Positions 9,206 through 19,072 are shown, counted from the first letter of the stretch. The stretch: 64,000 bases of DNA from Streptococcus penaeicida (GCF_002887775.1 NZ_LOCM01000032.1:62001-126000); one strand, 5' to 3'. Notes: generated by a model from the sequence alone, not told the origin. Numbers and translations: made by a program.

Positions 9206-10651
9206 TTATAACATATTTGCAATATGTTGGATTGATTTTTCACGACCTAGTAAATAGATTGTATTTGGTAATTCTGGACCATGCATTTCACCTGAAACAG
9301 CAATACGGATTGGCATAAAGAGATTTTTCCCTTTGATTCCTGTTTCTTTTTGAACAGCTTTAATTTGTGGGAAGATGTTTTCGGGTTTAAAATCTTCATC
9401 AGTCATAGCTTCTAATTTTTCTTTAAAAGCTTTCAGTACTATTGGTACAGTTTCCCCTGCCATGACTTCTTTTTCAGCTTCGCTTAATTCTGGGAATTCG
9501 CTAAAGAAGAGGTCTGTTAGGGGGATGATTTCATCAGCTGATTTCAATTGTGGTTGGTAAAGTTCAACTAATTTTTCCGCTTTTTCAGTTAAGCGTCCGG
9601 CTTCTTCTAAGAAGGGTTTGCAAAGCTCAAAAACTTTGGCAAAATCAGCATTCTTAAGATATTCATTACTCATCCAGTCCATTTTCTTTTGGTCAAAGGC
9701 AGCTGGTGATTTACTGAGGCGGTTCTCATCAAAGAGCTCTATAAGTTGTTCTCTACTGAAAATTTCATCTTCGCCACCAGGATTCCAACCTAATAGAGCG
9801 ATGAAGTTAAAGACTGCTTCTGGAAGATAGCCTTTTTTACGGTAATCTTCGATAAATTGTAGGGTGTTGGTATCTCGTTTTGATAACTTTTTACCTGTTT
9901 CTGAATTAATGATCAAGGTCATGTGGCCAAATTCAGGTGCTTCCCATCCAAGTGCTTCGTATACCATCAATTGTTTTGGTGTATTGGCAATGTGGTCATC
10001 GCCACGAATAACATGGGAAATTTGCATATCATGGTCATCAATAACAACTGCGAAGTTATAAGTTGGGTAACCATCTTTTTTCTGAATAACCCAATCGCCA
10101 CCAATGTTGCCACCTTCAAATTCAATGTCACCTTTAACCATGTCTGTCCACTTGTAGATACCAGTCTCGTTAACCTTTAAGCGAACTGTTGGAATAATGC
10201 CTTGCGCTTGGCGTTCAGCGATATAAGCTGATTTTTCCGCTTCAGACATGCCAATAAACTCATTGACGTAACGAGGCGTTTCGCTAGCAGCTTCTTGGCG
10301 TTCCCGTTCAGCAGCTAGTTCTTCTTCCGTAACATATGATTTGTAGGCTAAGCCTTTTTCCAAAAGCTCATCAATGTATTTTTGGTAAAGCTCAAGACGT
10401 TCAGATTGACGGTAATTTTCATGGGTTTCAGGGCTTTCGTCCCAATCCATTCCCAACCACTTGAGGTTTTCAAGCTGTGAGCGCTCTCCATCTTCAACGT
10501 GTCGTTTACGGTCTGTATCTTCAATACGAATAATAAAAGTACCACCATGATGACGAGCGTAAAGGTAGTTAAAGAGTGCTGTACGGGCATTACCGATATG
10601 CAATAAGCCTGTTGGACTTGGTGCGTAACGCACACGAATTGGTTTAGACAT
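9206..10651 (-). CDS. gltX: Glutamyl-tRNA synthetase
   Basis: Class I aminoacyl-tRNA synthetase that charges tRNA-Glu with glutamate in the cytoplasm; in Firmicutes it also charges tRNA-Gln before amidation. The ATG at 10649-10651 is chosen because AGGAGAAATAG precedes it, giving [15 protein letters not shown] and 481 residues, normal for the family. The HIGH motif is [12 protein letters not shown] and the KMSKS loop is GKKLSKRDT. It lies between the AIM24-family gene and the fas kinases, as in Group A Streptococcus, and ends in a strong terminator. Confidence 0.97.
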   Translation of the reverse strand: MSKPIRVRYAPSPTGLLHIGNARTALFNYLYARHHGGTFIIRIEDTDRKRHVEDGERSQLENLKWLGMDWDESPETHENYRQSERLELYQKYIDELLEKGLAYKSYVTEEELAAERERQEAASETPRYVNEFIGMSEAEKSAYIAERQAQGIIPTVRLKVNETGIYKWTDMVKGDIEFEGGNIGGDWVIQKKDGYPTYNFAVVIDDHDMQISHVIRGDDHIANTPKQLMVYEALGWEAPEFGHMTLIINSETGKKLSKRDTNTLQFIEDYRKKGYLPEAVFNFIALLGWNPGGEDEIFSREQLIELFDENRLSKSPAAFDQKKMDWMSNEYLKNADFAKVFELCKPFLEEAGRLTEKAEKLVELYQPQLKSADEIIPLTDLFFSEFPELSEAEKEVMAGETVPIVLKAFKEKLEAMTDEDFKPENIFPQIKAVQKETGIKGKNLFMPIRIAVSGEMHGPELPNTIYLLGREKSIQHIANML

Positions 10652-10795
10652 TCTATTTCTCCTATTCCTATAAAAAAGCATTTTAGTCAGCTAAAAACAA
10701 GCAACAATGAATCTTGAGCTTGTTCTCTTTTGTCATCTCACTAACTCTTAATGTTTTAAATCTTTACTATTATAGCACATTTTCGAGCTAGGAGT

Positions 10796-10824
10796 GCAAA
10801 AAATCAGCCTTGAAAGGGCTGATT
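10796..10824 (-). terminator. Terminator after the AIM24-family gene
   Basis: Minus strand hairpin AATCAGCC, loop CTTTCAA, GGCTGATT, followed by a T run, 12 bases after the stop at 10836. Confidence 0.8.
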
Positions 10825-10835
10825 TCCTTGATTTT

Positions 10836-11549
10836 TTAGTTGCTACTTGTTGTGATATATCTTTGTAGTGATGCAGCAAATTGTTGAAGGTTTAAGGTTT
10901 GCACATAGATTTCACCAACACCACGGAAAGTGTTGACAACACCTTCGCCAGTTCCAATGGATTGCATAAAGCCATTTTCTAAGTGGATGTCATAATCAAG
11001 TTCTTTACTCCAAGCCACCACATGAGCATTATCGATAGTCATTTCACCACCGTTTAAATCAATTTTCTTAATTGATCCAAATGAGTTGGCTAATAATGTC
11101 CCTTGACCATTAGTTGTCATAACAAAGAGCCCACCTTGACCACCAAATAGAGCTTTGCCAATACTTTGACGTTCCATAGTGTACTGTGCTGACCCGTCTA
11201 ATGCCAAGAAAGCACCATCATTTAATCGGTATTGTTTGGCACCCAGTTCCAGTGCAATAACTTGTCCTGGTGTATTTGGCGCAAGGGCCAATTTACCATT
11301 ATCACTTGTAGAGTGAGCTTGCGTAATAAATACGGATTCACCGGAGACCATTGAACGGCCAATAGCACCGACAAGTTTACCCAAACCAGAACCTTTACCA
11401 TTTAGTTTTGTTGTCAATTGTACTTCAGGGTTATGATAAACCATACTGCCGTGTTGTAAGAAGATAGATTCGCCATTTTCCAAATCAATCTCAACCAAAG
11501 GAAACTGCATGTTTGAATCAATTGTGAACTTCATCCGATTGTCTGCCAT
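10836..11549 (-). CDS. AIM24/TIGR00266-family protein
   Basis: A 237-residue soluble protein of the AIM24 (TIGR00266) family, a beta-rich fold of unsettled function. Glycine-rich beta repeats are visible, such as GKGSGLGKLVGAIGRS and LFGGQGGLFVMTTNGQG. It ends with a typical LQQFAASLQRYI segment. AAAGGAG precedes the start. No signal peptide or membrane segment is seen. It has its own terminator and lies between carbonic anhydrase and gltX. The family assignment is firm, the role unknown. Confidence 0.85.
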   Translation of the reverse strand: MADNRMKFTIDSNMQFPLVEIDLENGESIFLQHGSMVYHNPEVQLTTKLNGKGSGLGKLVGAIGRSMVSGESVFITQAHSTSDNGKLALAPNTPGQVIALELGAKQYRLNDGAFLALDGSAQYTMERQSIGKALFGGQGGLFVMTTNGQGTLLANSFGSIKKIDLNGGEMTIDNAHVVAWSKELDYDIHLENGFMQSIGTGEGVVNTFRGVGEIYVQTLNLQQFAASLQRYITTSSN

Positions 11550-11708
11550 TAGGATTCTCCTTTAAATCTCCAATAATGTTGTTATCTTAACACCCTCAGT
11601 ATAGCCCATTATGACAGCATTTGTCCAATATTTACACAAGAAAATTAAGAAAAAAGAGAAATAACTTTAATCTAATTGAAATATCATTATTGGTACTTGT
11701 TAGCTATC

Positions 11709-11731
11709 AAAAAAGCCTGGGAAGACCCAGA
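11709..11731 (-). terminator. Terminator after carbonic anhydrase
   Basis: Minus strand stem CTGGG, loop TCTT, CCCAG, then GCTTTTTT, just after the stop at 11748. Confidence 0.8.
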
Positions 11732-11747
11732 CTCAATTAATAATATG

Positions 11748-12245
11748 TTATAAGATTACTTGTGTCATCTTACCAGTATCAACATCATAAACAGCCCCAT
11801 TGATAACAACATCATCTGGAATCAGCGGCGAATCAAGCAAAATTTGCATATCTTCTCTTACTGATTCTTCCACATCTTGGAAAGGCAAGAAATCTTGACC
11901 TGAAACATCCACACCGAGTTCTTGATGGATATGGTCAGCAAAACTCTCATTTGTAAAAGTTTGTGCCCCACAATCAGTATGGTGGAGAACAACGATTTCG
12001 CGTGTACCCATCTGTTGTTGCGAAATCACCAATGAACGAATCATATCATCTGTTGCACGGCCACCTGCATTTCTCAATATATGAGCATCCCCTAGGGCTA
12101 AGCCTAAAGCTTGGGCAACGTGTAAACGAGAATCCATACAGGTTACTATCGCAACCCGTGTTTTAGGTTTGAGGGGCAGATGGGCTGTCCCATGAAGATC
12201 AACATATGCACTATTGGCTTGTATGAAACTTTCGAAATATGACAT
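11748..12245 (-). CDS. Beta-class carbonic anhydrase
   Basis: Zinc enzyme interconverting CO2 and bicarbonate in the cytoplasm, supplying bicarbonate for biosynthetic carboxylations. The zinc ligands and catalytic motifs are visible: CMDSR (Cys and the Asp-Arg dyad) and HHTDCGAQ (His and Cys). The 165-residue length fits the short beta-class enzymes of streptococci. GGAGGAG precedes the start. It sits between radA and the AIM24-family gene, the same order as in Group A Streptococcus. Confidence 0.92.
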   Translation of the reverse strand: MSYFESFIQANSAYVDLHGTAHLPLKPKTRVAIVTCMDSRLHVAQALGLALGDAHILRNAGGRATDDMIRSLVISQQQMGTREIVVLHHTDCGAQTFTNESFADHIHQELGVDVSGQDFLPFQDVEESVREDMQILLDSPLIPDDVVINGAVYDVDTGKMTQVIL

Positions 12246-12397
12246 GATTTCTCCTCCGATTCAAAAAAACTGAAAACTTTCTTTTTGACATCATATCACT
12301 TTATAGTCAAAAACTCTAAAATTTTAACTTTTTCAAGAGAATTGTTCGCACTTATACTTTGATAAGTAAAATAACCAAATAAAATTCCAGTAATTTC

Positions 12398-13767
12398 CTA
12401 ACTTTTATTTGAAAAGACAGCTTTCAAGACTTGACCAACTGTTGTGACACCAACCACTTGAATTGTTTTCGGAATATCTAAGCCTTGTAAGGCATTTTTG
12501 GGAACATAAATTTTTGTAAAGCCTAATTTTGCAGCCTCGTTTATTCTTTGTTCAATGCGAGTCACTCGGCGAATCTCACCGGTCAATCCGATTTCACCCA
12601 GAAAGGCTTCTTGAGGATTGGTTGGCATTTCTTTATAACTCGAAGCAATCGCCACAGCAACCGCCAAGTCAATAGCTGCTCATCCAACTTAACGCCACCT
12701 GCTGCCTTTAAATAGGCATCCTGATTCTGCAAGAGCAAGCCACAGCGTTTTTCCAAAACAGCCATAATCAAGCTCACTCGGTTGAAGTCTAAGCCTGTTG
12801 TTGTCCTCCGGGCATTCCCAAAAACAGTCGGAGTAACTAGGGATTGAATCTCGGCCAGAATTGGTCGACTACCTTCCATAGTAACGACGATAGCCGAACC
12901 AGTGGCTCCATCTAACCGTTCCTCGAGGAAGACTTGGCTGGGATTGGTAACCTCCACCAAACCGGCAGACTGCATCTCAAAGATGCCAATTTCATTGGTT
13001 GATCCAAAACGGTTTTTAACAGCCCTTAAAATCCTAAAGGTATGATGTCTTTCCCCTTCAAAATAGAGAACAGTATCCACCATATGTTCCAACATTCTAG
13101 GTCCAGCAATGGTCCCTTCCTTGGTCACATGTCCAACAATGAAAGTTGCAATGTTATTGGTTTTAGCCAATTGCATAAGTTCAGCAGTCACCTCACGAAC
13201 CTGACTGACAGAACCTTGAACACCTGATATTTCCGGGCTCATAATGGTTTGGATGGAGTCAATAATCAGAAAGTCTGGTTGAATCTTTTCAATTTCAGCT
13301 CTGACATTTTGCATATTGGTTTCGGCATAAAGATAAAATTCATTATCAATATCGCCTAAACGCTCACTTCGCAATTTAATTTGTTCGGCAGATTCCTCAC
13401 CTGAAACATAAAGAACCGTACCTTTATTTGCCAATTGTGTCGATACTTGTAAAAGCAAGGTTGACTTCCCAATACCTGGGTCGCCACCAATCAAGATTAA
13501 GCTTCCAGGGACGACACCCCCACCTAATACACGGTTAAACTCATCCATATCCGTTTTGGTGCGAGCATAATTAATGTTATCAACATCTTTGAGTTTAACC
13601 GGTCTACTTCTTTCTCCCGTTAGACTAACACGCGCATTTTTAACTTCTTGCACTTCTACTTCTTCCACAAATGAGGACCAAGCCGAACAGTTAGGACAAC
13701 GTCCTAAATATTTGGGTGAATGGTAACCACATTCTTGGCAGACAAAAGTTGCTTTTTTCTTTGCCAT
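12398..13767 (-). pseudogene. radA: DNA repair protein RadA, one frameshift
   Basis: RecA-like ATPase that promotes branch migration in recombination repair. The first 370 residues are in one frame: zinc finger [18 protein letters not shown], Walker [11 protein letters not shown], and the RadA-specific [11 protein letters not shown]. After AAGGVKLDE the frame is lost and the Lon-like C-terminal domain ([20 protein letters not shown]) continues in another frame. One C restored near 12678 gives 456 residues, the normal length. Because only one base is missing in an otherwise perfect gene, a sequencing error is quite possible. It lies 26 bases downstream of dut, probably in one operon. Confidence 0.9.
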
Positions 13768-13793
13768 AAAATTTCTTTTCCTTTATCAGGATT

Positions 13794-14240
13794 TTAATGC
13801 CCAGTAGAGCCAAAACCACCTGTACGAACACCTTCTGCTTGATCACCATCAACTAAAAGATAAGGTGCGAAAACAGCTTGAACAATCCGTTCACCAACTT
13901 CTAAGGTGACCGGTTGGTCAGTAATATTTTGCATTTGCGCAAAAATATGACCCTCATTAGCCTCGTTGTTATAGTAGTCCCCATCAATAACCCCTACTGA
14001 GTTAATCAAAACAAGACCCTTTTTACGAGGATTAGAAGAGCGATCATAAAGGTAGAGCACTTCTCCATCTTGCATGTAGGCTTTCAAACCAGTTGGTACC
14101 AACTTGATTTGACCAGGAGCAATTTCCATAGCCTCTGCCACCTTTAAATCATAACCAGCAGCATGTTTCGTTTCTCTTTTGGGTAATAGCTGAGCAGCAT
14201 CAGCATATTGTGAAATTAACTCAAATCCACGAATTTTCAT
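13794..14240 (-). CDS. dut: dUTP diphosphatase
   Basis: Hydrolyses dUTP to dUMP and pyrophosphate, keeping uracil out of DNA and supplying dTMP synthesis. The 148 residues show the trimeric dUTPase motifs: AGYDLKVAE (motif 1), DRSSNPRKKGL (motif 2), NSVGVIDGDYYNNEA (motif 3) and the C-terminal RTGGFGSTGH (motif 5). AAGGAAG precedes the start. First gene of the dut-radA operon. Confidence 0.95.
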   Translation of the reverse strand: MKIRGFELISQYADAAQLLPKRETKHAAGYDLKVAEAMEIAPGQIKLVPTGLKAYMQDGEVLYLYDRSSNPRKKGLVLINSVGVIDGDYYNNEANEGHIFAQMQNITDQPVTLEVGERIVQAVFAPYLLVDGDQAEGVRTGGFGSTGH

Positions 14241-14465
14241 TATGTTTTACTTCCTTTTCTCTACAAAATTCATTCTCCCTATTATAAATGATTCGCAAAA
14301 GAATAGCAAAAAGCACTGTTTTTTGGCAAAAAAAAATTGATAGAAAAAGAGCATATAGCTTTGCGAGTTGTTCGCTTATTAAAAATCTACTAATAGTAGC
14401 TGAAACTAGTCAGAACCACTACATCTAGTCCTACTATATTAAAAAACTATAGCCTGATTATTTTG
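14241..14465. other. Divergent intergenic region with a short palindrome
   Basis: No gene between dut (minus) and the paralog cluster (plus). It contains the palindrome CTACT-AAT-AGTAG at 14387-14399 and a nearby ACTAGTC / TCTAGTC repeat, possibly operators for one of the two divergent units. Confidence 0.3.
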
Positions 14466-14494
14466 TTGACATGAGAATATGAGAAGACTATAAT
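14466..14494 (+). promoter_or_regulatory. Consensus sigma-A promoter of the small-protein cluster
   Basis: TTGACA (14466-14471), exactly 17 bases, TATAAT (14489-14494), 32 bases before the first paralog. Both hexamers are perfect, implying strong constitutive transcription unless a repressor acts. Confidence 0.85.
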
Positions 14495-14526
14495 AATCTC
14501 AATTTCATTAAAGAAAGCGTGATTTT

Positions 14527-14863
14527 ATGCCAAATGAATGGCCCCTATATCTTTTCTATTTCCTTATCCTCCTAGTTTTTTACGTGACTAGACGTGCTCG
14601 ACGTCGGACTAGAGAAAGCATTTCTGCTCCTAGAATTATTCGATTTACCAATGATGGTCCCCCATTTCTTTAACAGATTATCCACAACTATTAAAGAAAA
14701 TTAAGATAGTCCACCATTTTCAAAATGACAATGCATTTAGTATTCAAACAAATTTGGATAATGATAATCTCATACAACGGCTTAGCAAGAGCTTCAATTG
14801 GATCCTAAGGACATTAGCATTCAACATTCACAATACCTCAGCATGGGCCCAGCAGTCCATTAA
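14527..14863 (+). pseudogene. Small membrane-anchored protein, first of three paralogs, two frameshifts
   Basis: Unrecognised family. The open frame starts MPNEWPLYLFYFLILLVFYV, one membrane segment followed by a basic stretch (RRARRRTR), and stops after 48 residues. With one base restored in the CCCCC run near 14663 and another near 14791, the frame continues through LTDYPQLLKKIKIVHHFQN and ends QLDPKDISIQHSQYLSMG, 112 residues. That ending matches the C-termini of the next two genes (SYNLNNQEVTVTSLQ and SYQLDKSQVDIRNIR), so this is the first of three tandem paralogs. Both changes are single missing bases, so error and decay are both possible. Confidence 0.6.
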
Positions 14864-14883
14864 TATAGAAAGGTCTTACCACC

Positions 14884-15225
14884 ATGGAATTATTAGCACA
14901 AATACTTATTTTTATCACATTTATCGCAATCATGTACTTTATGGTTTCTTCCGCTTACAAAGGTATGGCAAAAGCCACTAAAATTTCTGGATATAGTTAT
15001 GTCATTAAACTTAAAACCGAAAAAACTGTAGACTTAGAAAATAATAAAGAGTTATTAAAAAATGTCAAAATTATATCTCACGCACCTGGTTCAGATACTT
15101 ATGCTGTTAAATCAAAAATCAATGATAAAGCTTTAAGAGAAAACATCAAAAAATCATATAACTTAAATAATCAAGAAGTTACAGTTACCTCATTGCAAAT
15201 TTCTGGGAGCTTGGGAGCTGTTTAA
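14884..15225 (+). CDS. Small membrane-anchored protein, second paralog
   Basis: Unrecognised family, 113 residues. Residues 5-25 (AQILIFITFIAIMYFMVSSAY) are one membrane segment; the rest is a hydrophilic domain, KISGYSYVIKLKTEKTV onward, ending in LRENIKKSYNLNNQEVTVTSLQ. An AGAAAGG site lies ten bases before the ATG. It shares the layout and C-terminal pattern of its neighbours: a helix with K-S-Y-x-L, then an acidic-turn and beta strand. The domain is probably displayed on one side of the membrane; which side cannot be told. Cotranscribed with both neighbours from the promoter at 14466. Confidence 0.75.
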   Translation: MELLAQILIFITFIAIMYFMVSSAYKGMAKATKISGYSYVIKLKTEKTVDLENNKELLKNVKIISHAPGSDTYAVKSKINDKALRENIKKSYNLNNQEVTVTSLQISGSLGAV

Positions 15226-15287
15226 AAAGACCCTACTTACCCATAGCTCTAAAATTTATACTAAGCATTTTTTAGAAAGACAAAAGT

Positions 15288-15647
15288 ATGTTACAAACAT
15301 TCTTATTTATTAAAAACGACCCTTATATTATAGTTGGTGAAATTACTGTTCTCATTTTAGTTATTGGCTTTTTCTATATCCAAAAAGGTTTAAAAACATC
15401 TGATAGTGAGCCTTATCTGTATAGCACTTTAATCGTTTTTAAAGACACAAATACAAAACCAGCGGATTATCCGCAACTTGACAAATTAAGCACTTGGACC
15501 TATCGTGAAAACCTAGGTGGTTATTATGGTCAAACCAAGCAGAATCCAAATGATATTCGCAAAATAATTTACGAAAGTTATCAGCTGGATAAAAGTCAAG
15601 TTGATATCCGTAACATACGCTACAATTGGTTTTCCCTTAACTCTTAA
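15288..15647 (+). CDS. Small membrane-anchored protein, third paralog
   Basis: Unrecognised family, 119 residues. One membrane segment (YIIVGEITVLILVIGFFYI, about residues 12-31) is followed by a soluble domain with YLYSTLIVFKDTNTKPADYPQL and the family ending IIYESYQLDKSQVDIRNIR. AGAAAG precedes the ATG. It is the last gene before a strong bidirectional terminator. The three copies differ widely in sequence, so the duplication is old or evolving fast. Confidence 0.75.
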   Translation: MLQTFLFIKNDPYIIVGEITVLILVIGFFYIQKGLKTSDSEPYLYSTLIVFKDTNTKPADYPQLDKLSTWTYRENLGGYYGQTKQNPNDIRKIIYESYQLDKSQVDIRNIRYNWFSLNS

Positions 15648-15651
15648 AATA

Positions 15652-15690
15652 AACAAGAGTCACATATAAATATGTGACTCTTGTTATTGT
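15652..15690. terminator. Bidirectional terminator
   Basis: AACAAGAGTCACATA, loop TAAA, TATGTGACTCTTGTT. It ends the plus-strand paralog cluster and the minus-strand PTS operon that converge here. Confidence 0.85.
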
Positions 15691-15720
15691 GGTAAAAGTT
15701 GAAATTTAGGCTAATATTCC

Positions 15721-15921
15721 CTATTTAATTGGACCTCTCAAAATGTAGGAATCAATAAAATTTAATAATTGATTTTTTGGCAGTTTTGTTAAATTCTCCA
15801 TTTCTTCTTTTGTAAAGGATTTATTCACTATAAAATCTGTTAACAAATCTAATAGCTCTTTCGGAGCATTTCTTTCAATTAAATAATCTTTTAAATCAAT
15901 AACTTTTCCATTATTTTCCAA
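15721..15921 (-). CDS. Small hypothetical protein at end of glucoside operon
   Basis: Unrecognised 66-residue soluble protein starting MENNGKVIDLKDYLIERN and rich in Leu, Lys and Glu; helical throughout by appearance, with no membrane segment or metal site. GGAGGAAAAACG precedes the ATG. It follows the PTS gene by 46 bases on the same strand and is the last gene before the terminator at 15652, so it is probably part of the alpha-glucoside operon. A role in that pathway is not supported by any motif. Confidence 0.6.
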   Translation of the reverse strand: MENNGKVIDLKDYLIERNAPKELLDLLTDFIVNKSFTKEEMENLTKLPKNQLLNFIDSYILRGPIK

Positions 15922-15967
15922 CGTTTTTCCTCCAAAATATATATAAATGAATTTCTCTTATTATTTG

Positions 15968-17380
15968 CTATTCATCTTCAATAAGTATCTCTGAAGGAAT
16001 CGCAAATAGTTTTGTTAAAACAAAACATAAGGCCATACTGATTAACGAAACAATAAAGTAAATTAATACTTGATAGGTATCGTATATATACATTAGATAA
16101 GATGGTAGCACCGCTAATCCATAGGAATTAGATTGTATATGGAAAAGGGATAACAAGGCAGCACCAAATCCTGATGAAATCAACATCATATAGAGTGGTT
16201 TCAGATTGTAACGAAGATGTAGACCAAAGAGCACTGGTTCGCTAACCCCAAACAATTGAGACATAAAAGCTCCCATGACAGTCTGCTTTACACGATCACT
16301 TTTAGCAGAAGTGTAGAATGCTAAACAGGCACCTAGATTGGCAAAACCATACATGGCACAGAGGGTAATTAACTGATTATATCCAGTATTCGCTAATAAA
16401 GAAGTCTCTATAACAACATACATATGATGTAGTCCTGTAATTACGGCTAAGGGATAAGTTGCCCCAACAAAGAATCCTCCCAGACCGAATGGTAAGTTCA
16501 TCAATCCTTGTGTTAGAGCGATTAAACCTTTTTCTAACCAATGAACGATTGGAGCAAATCCCATTAAAGCAACCACTATCATCACAAGCATGGTGACAAA
16601 AGGTGTTAATATTAAGTCAAGAGAATTTGGCATTATTTGACGTAATTTTCTTTCGAGTTTTGCTCCTAAAAATCCCGTCAAAATAGCTGTTACAACCGAC
16701 CCTTGCGCACCCATTACTGGAAGAAATCCAGCTACCATAATAGCTTTTGCATCCCCTGATGCTACACCATATGCATTAGGAAGAATAGGGGATACAAGCA
16801 TCAATCCAATAACTAATCCAATCATTGGGGTACCACCAAAAACTCTAAATGCAGACATTGTAATCAAAGCAGGAAGGAATGCAAATGCCGTATCAGTTAA
16901 GACGCTAACTAATTGGTTTAGGTAAGAGGGAAAAATTTCTGTTGAAAGACCTAGTAATCCTAAAATATTATCATTAAAAACGACACCCTTTAGTCCCAAA
17001 AAGAGACCTGTTGCTGCAATTACTGGAACAATAGGAACAAAAATATCACCTAAAGTACGCATTAAAGCTTTAACACCTTTTTCTTGTGATTTGATATAAG
17101 CATCTTGTTCTTTTTTGCTTGCCGTCGAGATGTTTAATTGTTCGACTTCGGCAAATACTTTATTGACAATGCCAGTGCCCAAAATAATTTGGTATTGGCC
17201 ACTATTATAAAAAGTCCCTTTGACTTCATCTATCTTTTCAACTGCTTTACTATCAATTTTTTCACGATCCTTAACAATTAATCGTAAACGTGTTGCACAA
17301 TGAGTTGCAGATAGGATATTATCTGAGCCAACAAATTCAATAATTTCTTCTGCAATTTTCTTATATTTTTCTTGTGACAT
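15968..17380 (-). CDS. PTS EIIBC, alpha-glucoside/trehalose family
   Basis: Membrane permease of the glucose-glucoside PTS family that imports and phosphorylates a sugar. It is 470 residues: an EIIB domain first, with the phosphorylated Cys in SATHCATRLRL (near residue 28), then an EIIC domain of about ten membrane segments with the typical ITGLHHMYVVIE and FGVSEPVLFGLHL. No EIIA domain is attached or encoded nearby, so it must borrow one from another PTS protein. The start overlaps the ribosome site within the end of the glucosidase gene. With that glucosidase the likely substrate is an alpha-linked disaccharide such as trehalose, maltose or isomaltose; the exact sugar cannot be read from sequence. 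Confidence 0.88.
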   Translation of the reverse strand: MSQEKYKKIAEEIIEFVGSDNILSATHCATRLRLIVKDREKIDSKAVEKIDEVKGTFYNSGQYQIILGTGIVNKVFAEVEQLNISTASKKEQDAYIKSQEKGVKALMRTLGDIFVPIVPVIAATGLFLGLKGVVFNDNILGLLGLSTEIFPSYLNQLVSVLTDTAFAFLPALITMSAFRVFGGTPMIGLVIGLMLVSPILPNAYGVASGDAKAIMVAGFLPVMGAQGSVVTAILTGFLGAKLERKLRQIMPNSLDLILTPFVTMLVMIVVALMGFAPIVHWLEKGLIALTQGLMNLPFGLGGFFVGATYPLAVITGLHHMYVVIETSLLANTGYNQLITLCAMYGFANLGACLAFYTSAKSDRVKQTVMGAFMSQLFGVSEPVLFGLHLRYNLKPLYMMLISSGFGAALLSLFHIQSNSYGLAVLPSYLMYIYDTYQVLIYFIVSLISMALCFVLTKLFAIPSEILIEDE

Positions 17381-19042
17381 TTATTTTTCCTCCAAAATAA
17401 CTGCTGCAAATGGTTCTAATGTCAATTCTCTATGACTTAGACTAATATGAGCTAAATTATGAAATAATATTTTCTTAATAGGCTGTTCCATTTTCACACT
17501 TTTCAATTGATTACTTAGATTTACAACAATTAAAAGTGATTTGTCATTTAATGTCCGTCTGTATTGAAAGACAACATCTTCACTTGATTCTGGAAATGAT
17601 ATATCTCCAAAAGTTAAAAGCTCGCACCATTCTCCTTTAGAGAAAGCAATCATTTCTTTATAAAATGACAAAATAGAACGACTATCATTTTCCTGAACTT
17701 CAACTGTTAATTCCATTGAATTTCCAGCCATAGCAAGCCATGGTTTTGAATCTGAAAAACCACTATTCAATGACTGCGACCATTGCATTGGTGTCCTTGA
17801 ATTATCACGACTGCGTTTATTAATAACTGCTAAAGCTTCTTTTTCGGTCAAACCTTCTTGCATCCCACGATAGTATTGATCAATAGAAGAGATATCATTA
17901 AACTCTGATATTGATTCCCTGTGGAAATTAACCATACCTATTTCTTGGCCTTGATAGATGAATGAAGTCCCCCTCAAGAAGAAGTATAGTATTGCCAAAG
18001 CCTTCACAGCTTCAGGATTTTCAGCATGCTCTCTGAGGTACTTACTAGTGGCACGCGGTTGATCATGGTTCTCAATAAATGGTGCACCCCAACCAACTTT
18101 TTGAATAGCTAATTGTGACTTTTTCAGATAATCAAATAAGTCAGATGGTTGCCAATCTATTGGTTTAAACCACTCACTACCACTTGCTACATCTAAATCA
18201 GCATGTTTAAAATCAAATATCATTGAAAAGTACCCATCTGAACCAATAAATTCTTCTAATTGATTATAAGATACTCCTGGCGCTTCAGCGACAGTAACTG
18301 CCTTATGCGGCTTAAAGCATTTTTCATTCAATTCCTTTAAAAACAAATCGATACCTGGTTGATTCCGACTAACTTTTGTACATTTGGCCAAACCATCGAC
18401 ACCATCTGCTTCAATACTTTGGAAGCTAAGATCCTTTTTGATAAACGTAATTGCATCAACTCTAAATCCAGCAATGCCTAAATCTAACCACCAATTTATC
18501 ATGTCATAGATTTCTTGACGCATTTGGGGATTTTCCCAATTTAAATCAGGCTGTTTCTTATGGAAGGTGTGATAATAATAACAGTTTTCATTTTTAACTT
18601 TTTCCCAAACAGATCCACCGAAAATAGATCTCCAATTATTAGGAATCTTCTTACCAGTTTTAAAAATATAATAGTCTCTGTATTTACTATTCGGATCTGA
18701 TATGGCTTTTTGAAACCATTCATGCTCATCAGAAGTATGGTTCACAACTAAATCTAAAATAATTTTGATGTTTTTTTCCTTAGCACGAAAAATTAGTTCT
18801 TTGACATCTTCTAAATTTCCAAATTCTTTTTGTATTTCAAAATAGTTTGAAATATCATAACCATTGTCAGCCATTGGTGATTTATAAATGGGACAAATCC
18901 AAATACAAGTGATTCCTAAATTAGATAGATAGTCTAATCTATTGATAATCCCTCTTATATCTCCAATTCCGTCATTATTAGAGTCTTGAAAACTTTTTGG
19001 GTATATTTGATAAATAATCTCGGATTTCCACCAGTCTGTCAT
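17381..19042 (-). CDS. GH13 alpha-glucosidase (oligo-1,6-glucosidase / phospho-glucosidase family)
   Basis: Cytoplasmic glycoside hydrolase family 13 enzyme of 553 residues that splits an alpha-glucoside, probably the 6-phosphate delivered by the adjacent PTS. Conserved regions are visible: DLVVNHTS (region I), GFRVDAI with the nucleophile Asp (region II), AEAPGVS with the acid-base Glu (region III) and ENHDQPR with the transition-state Asp (region IV). The start MTDWWKSEIIYQIYPKSF has AGGAGGAAG before it. It is followed directly by the PTS gene. TreC (trehalose-6-phosphate hydrolase) and MalL-type specificity are both possible, so no symbol is given. Confidence 0.9.
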   Translation of the reverse strand: MTDWWKSEIIYQIYPKSFQDSNNDGIGDIRGIINRLDYLSNLGITCIWICPIYKSPMADNGYDISNYFEIQKEFGNLEDVKELIFRAKEKNIKIILDLVVNHTSDEHEWFQKAISDPNSKYRDYYIFKTGKKIPNNWRSIFGGSVWEKVKNENCYYYHTFHKKQPDLNWENPQMRQEIYDMINWWLDLGIAGFRVDAITFIKKDLSFQSIEADGVDGLAKCTKVSRNQPGIDLFLKELNEKCFKPHKAVTVAEAPGVSYNQLEEFIGSDGYFSMIFDFKHADLDVASGSEWFKPIDWQPSDLFDYLKKSQLAIQKVGWGAPFIENHDQPRATSKYLREHAENPEAVKALAILYFFLRGTSFIYQGQEIGMVNFHRESISEFNDISSIDQYYRGMQEGLTEKEALAVINKRSRDNSRTPMQWSQSLNSGFSDSKPWLAMAGNSMELTVEVQENDSRSILSFYKEMIAFSKGEWCELLTFGDISFPESSEDVVFQYRRTLNDKSLLIVVNLSNQLKSVKMEQPIKKILFHNLAHISLSHRELTLEPFAAVILEEK

Positions 19043-19053
19043 AATCTTCCTCC

Positions 19054-19067
19054 TGTTTACGCTTACA
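19054..19067 (-). promoter_or_regulatory. cre site before glucosidase-PTS operon
   Basis: Minus strand TGTAAGCGTAAACA matches 13 of 14 positions of the CcpA consensus TGWAARCGYTWNCW. It lies just before the ribosome site of the glucosidase gene, so glucose should repress the operon. Confidence 0.7.
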
Positions 19068-19072
19068 AACCC

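Noticed and set aside
17381..19042. Naming the glucosidase treC
   Set aside because: The GH13 motifs fit both trehalose-6-phosphate hydrolases and oligo-1,6-glucosidases. No trehalose-specific regulator of the GntR type is present; the regulators are RpiR-type.
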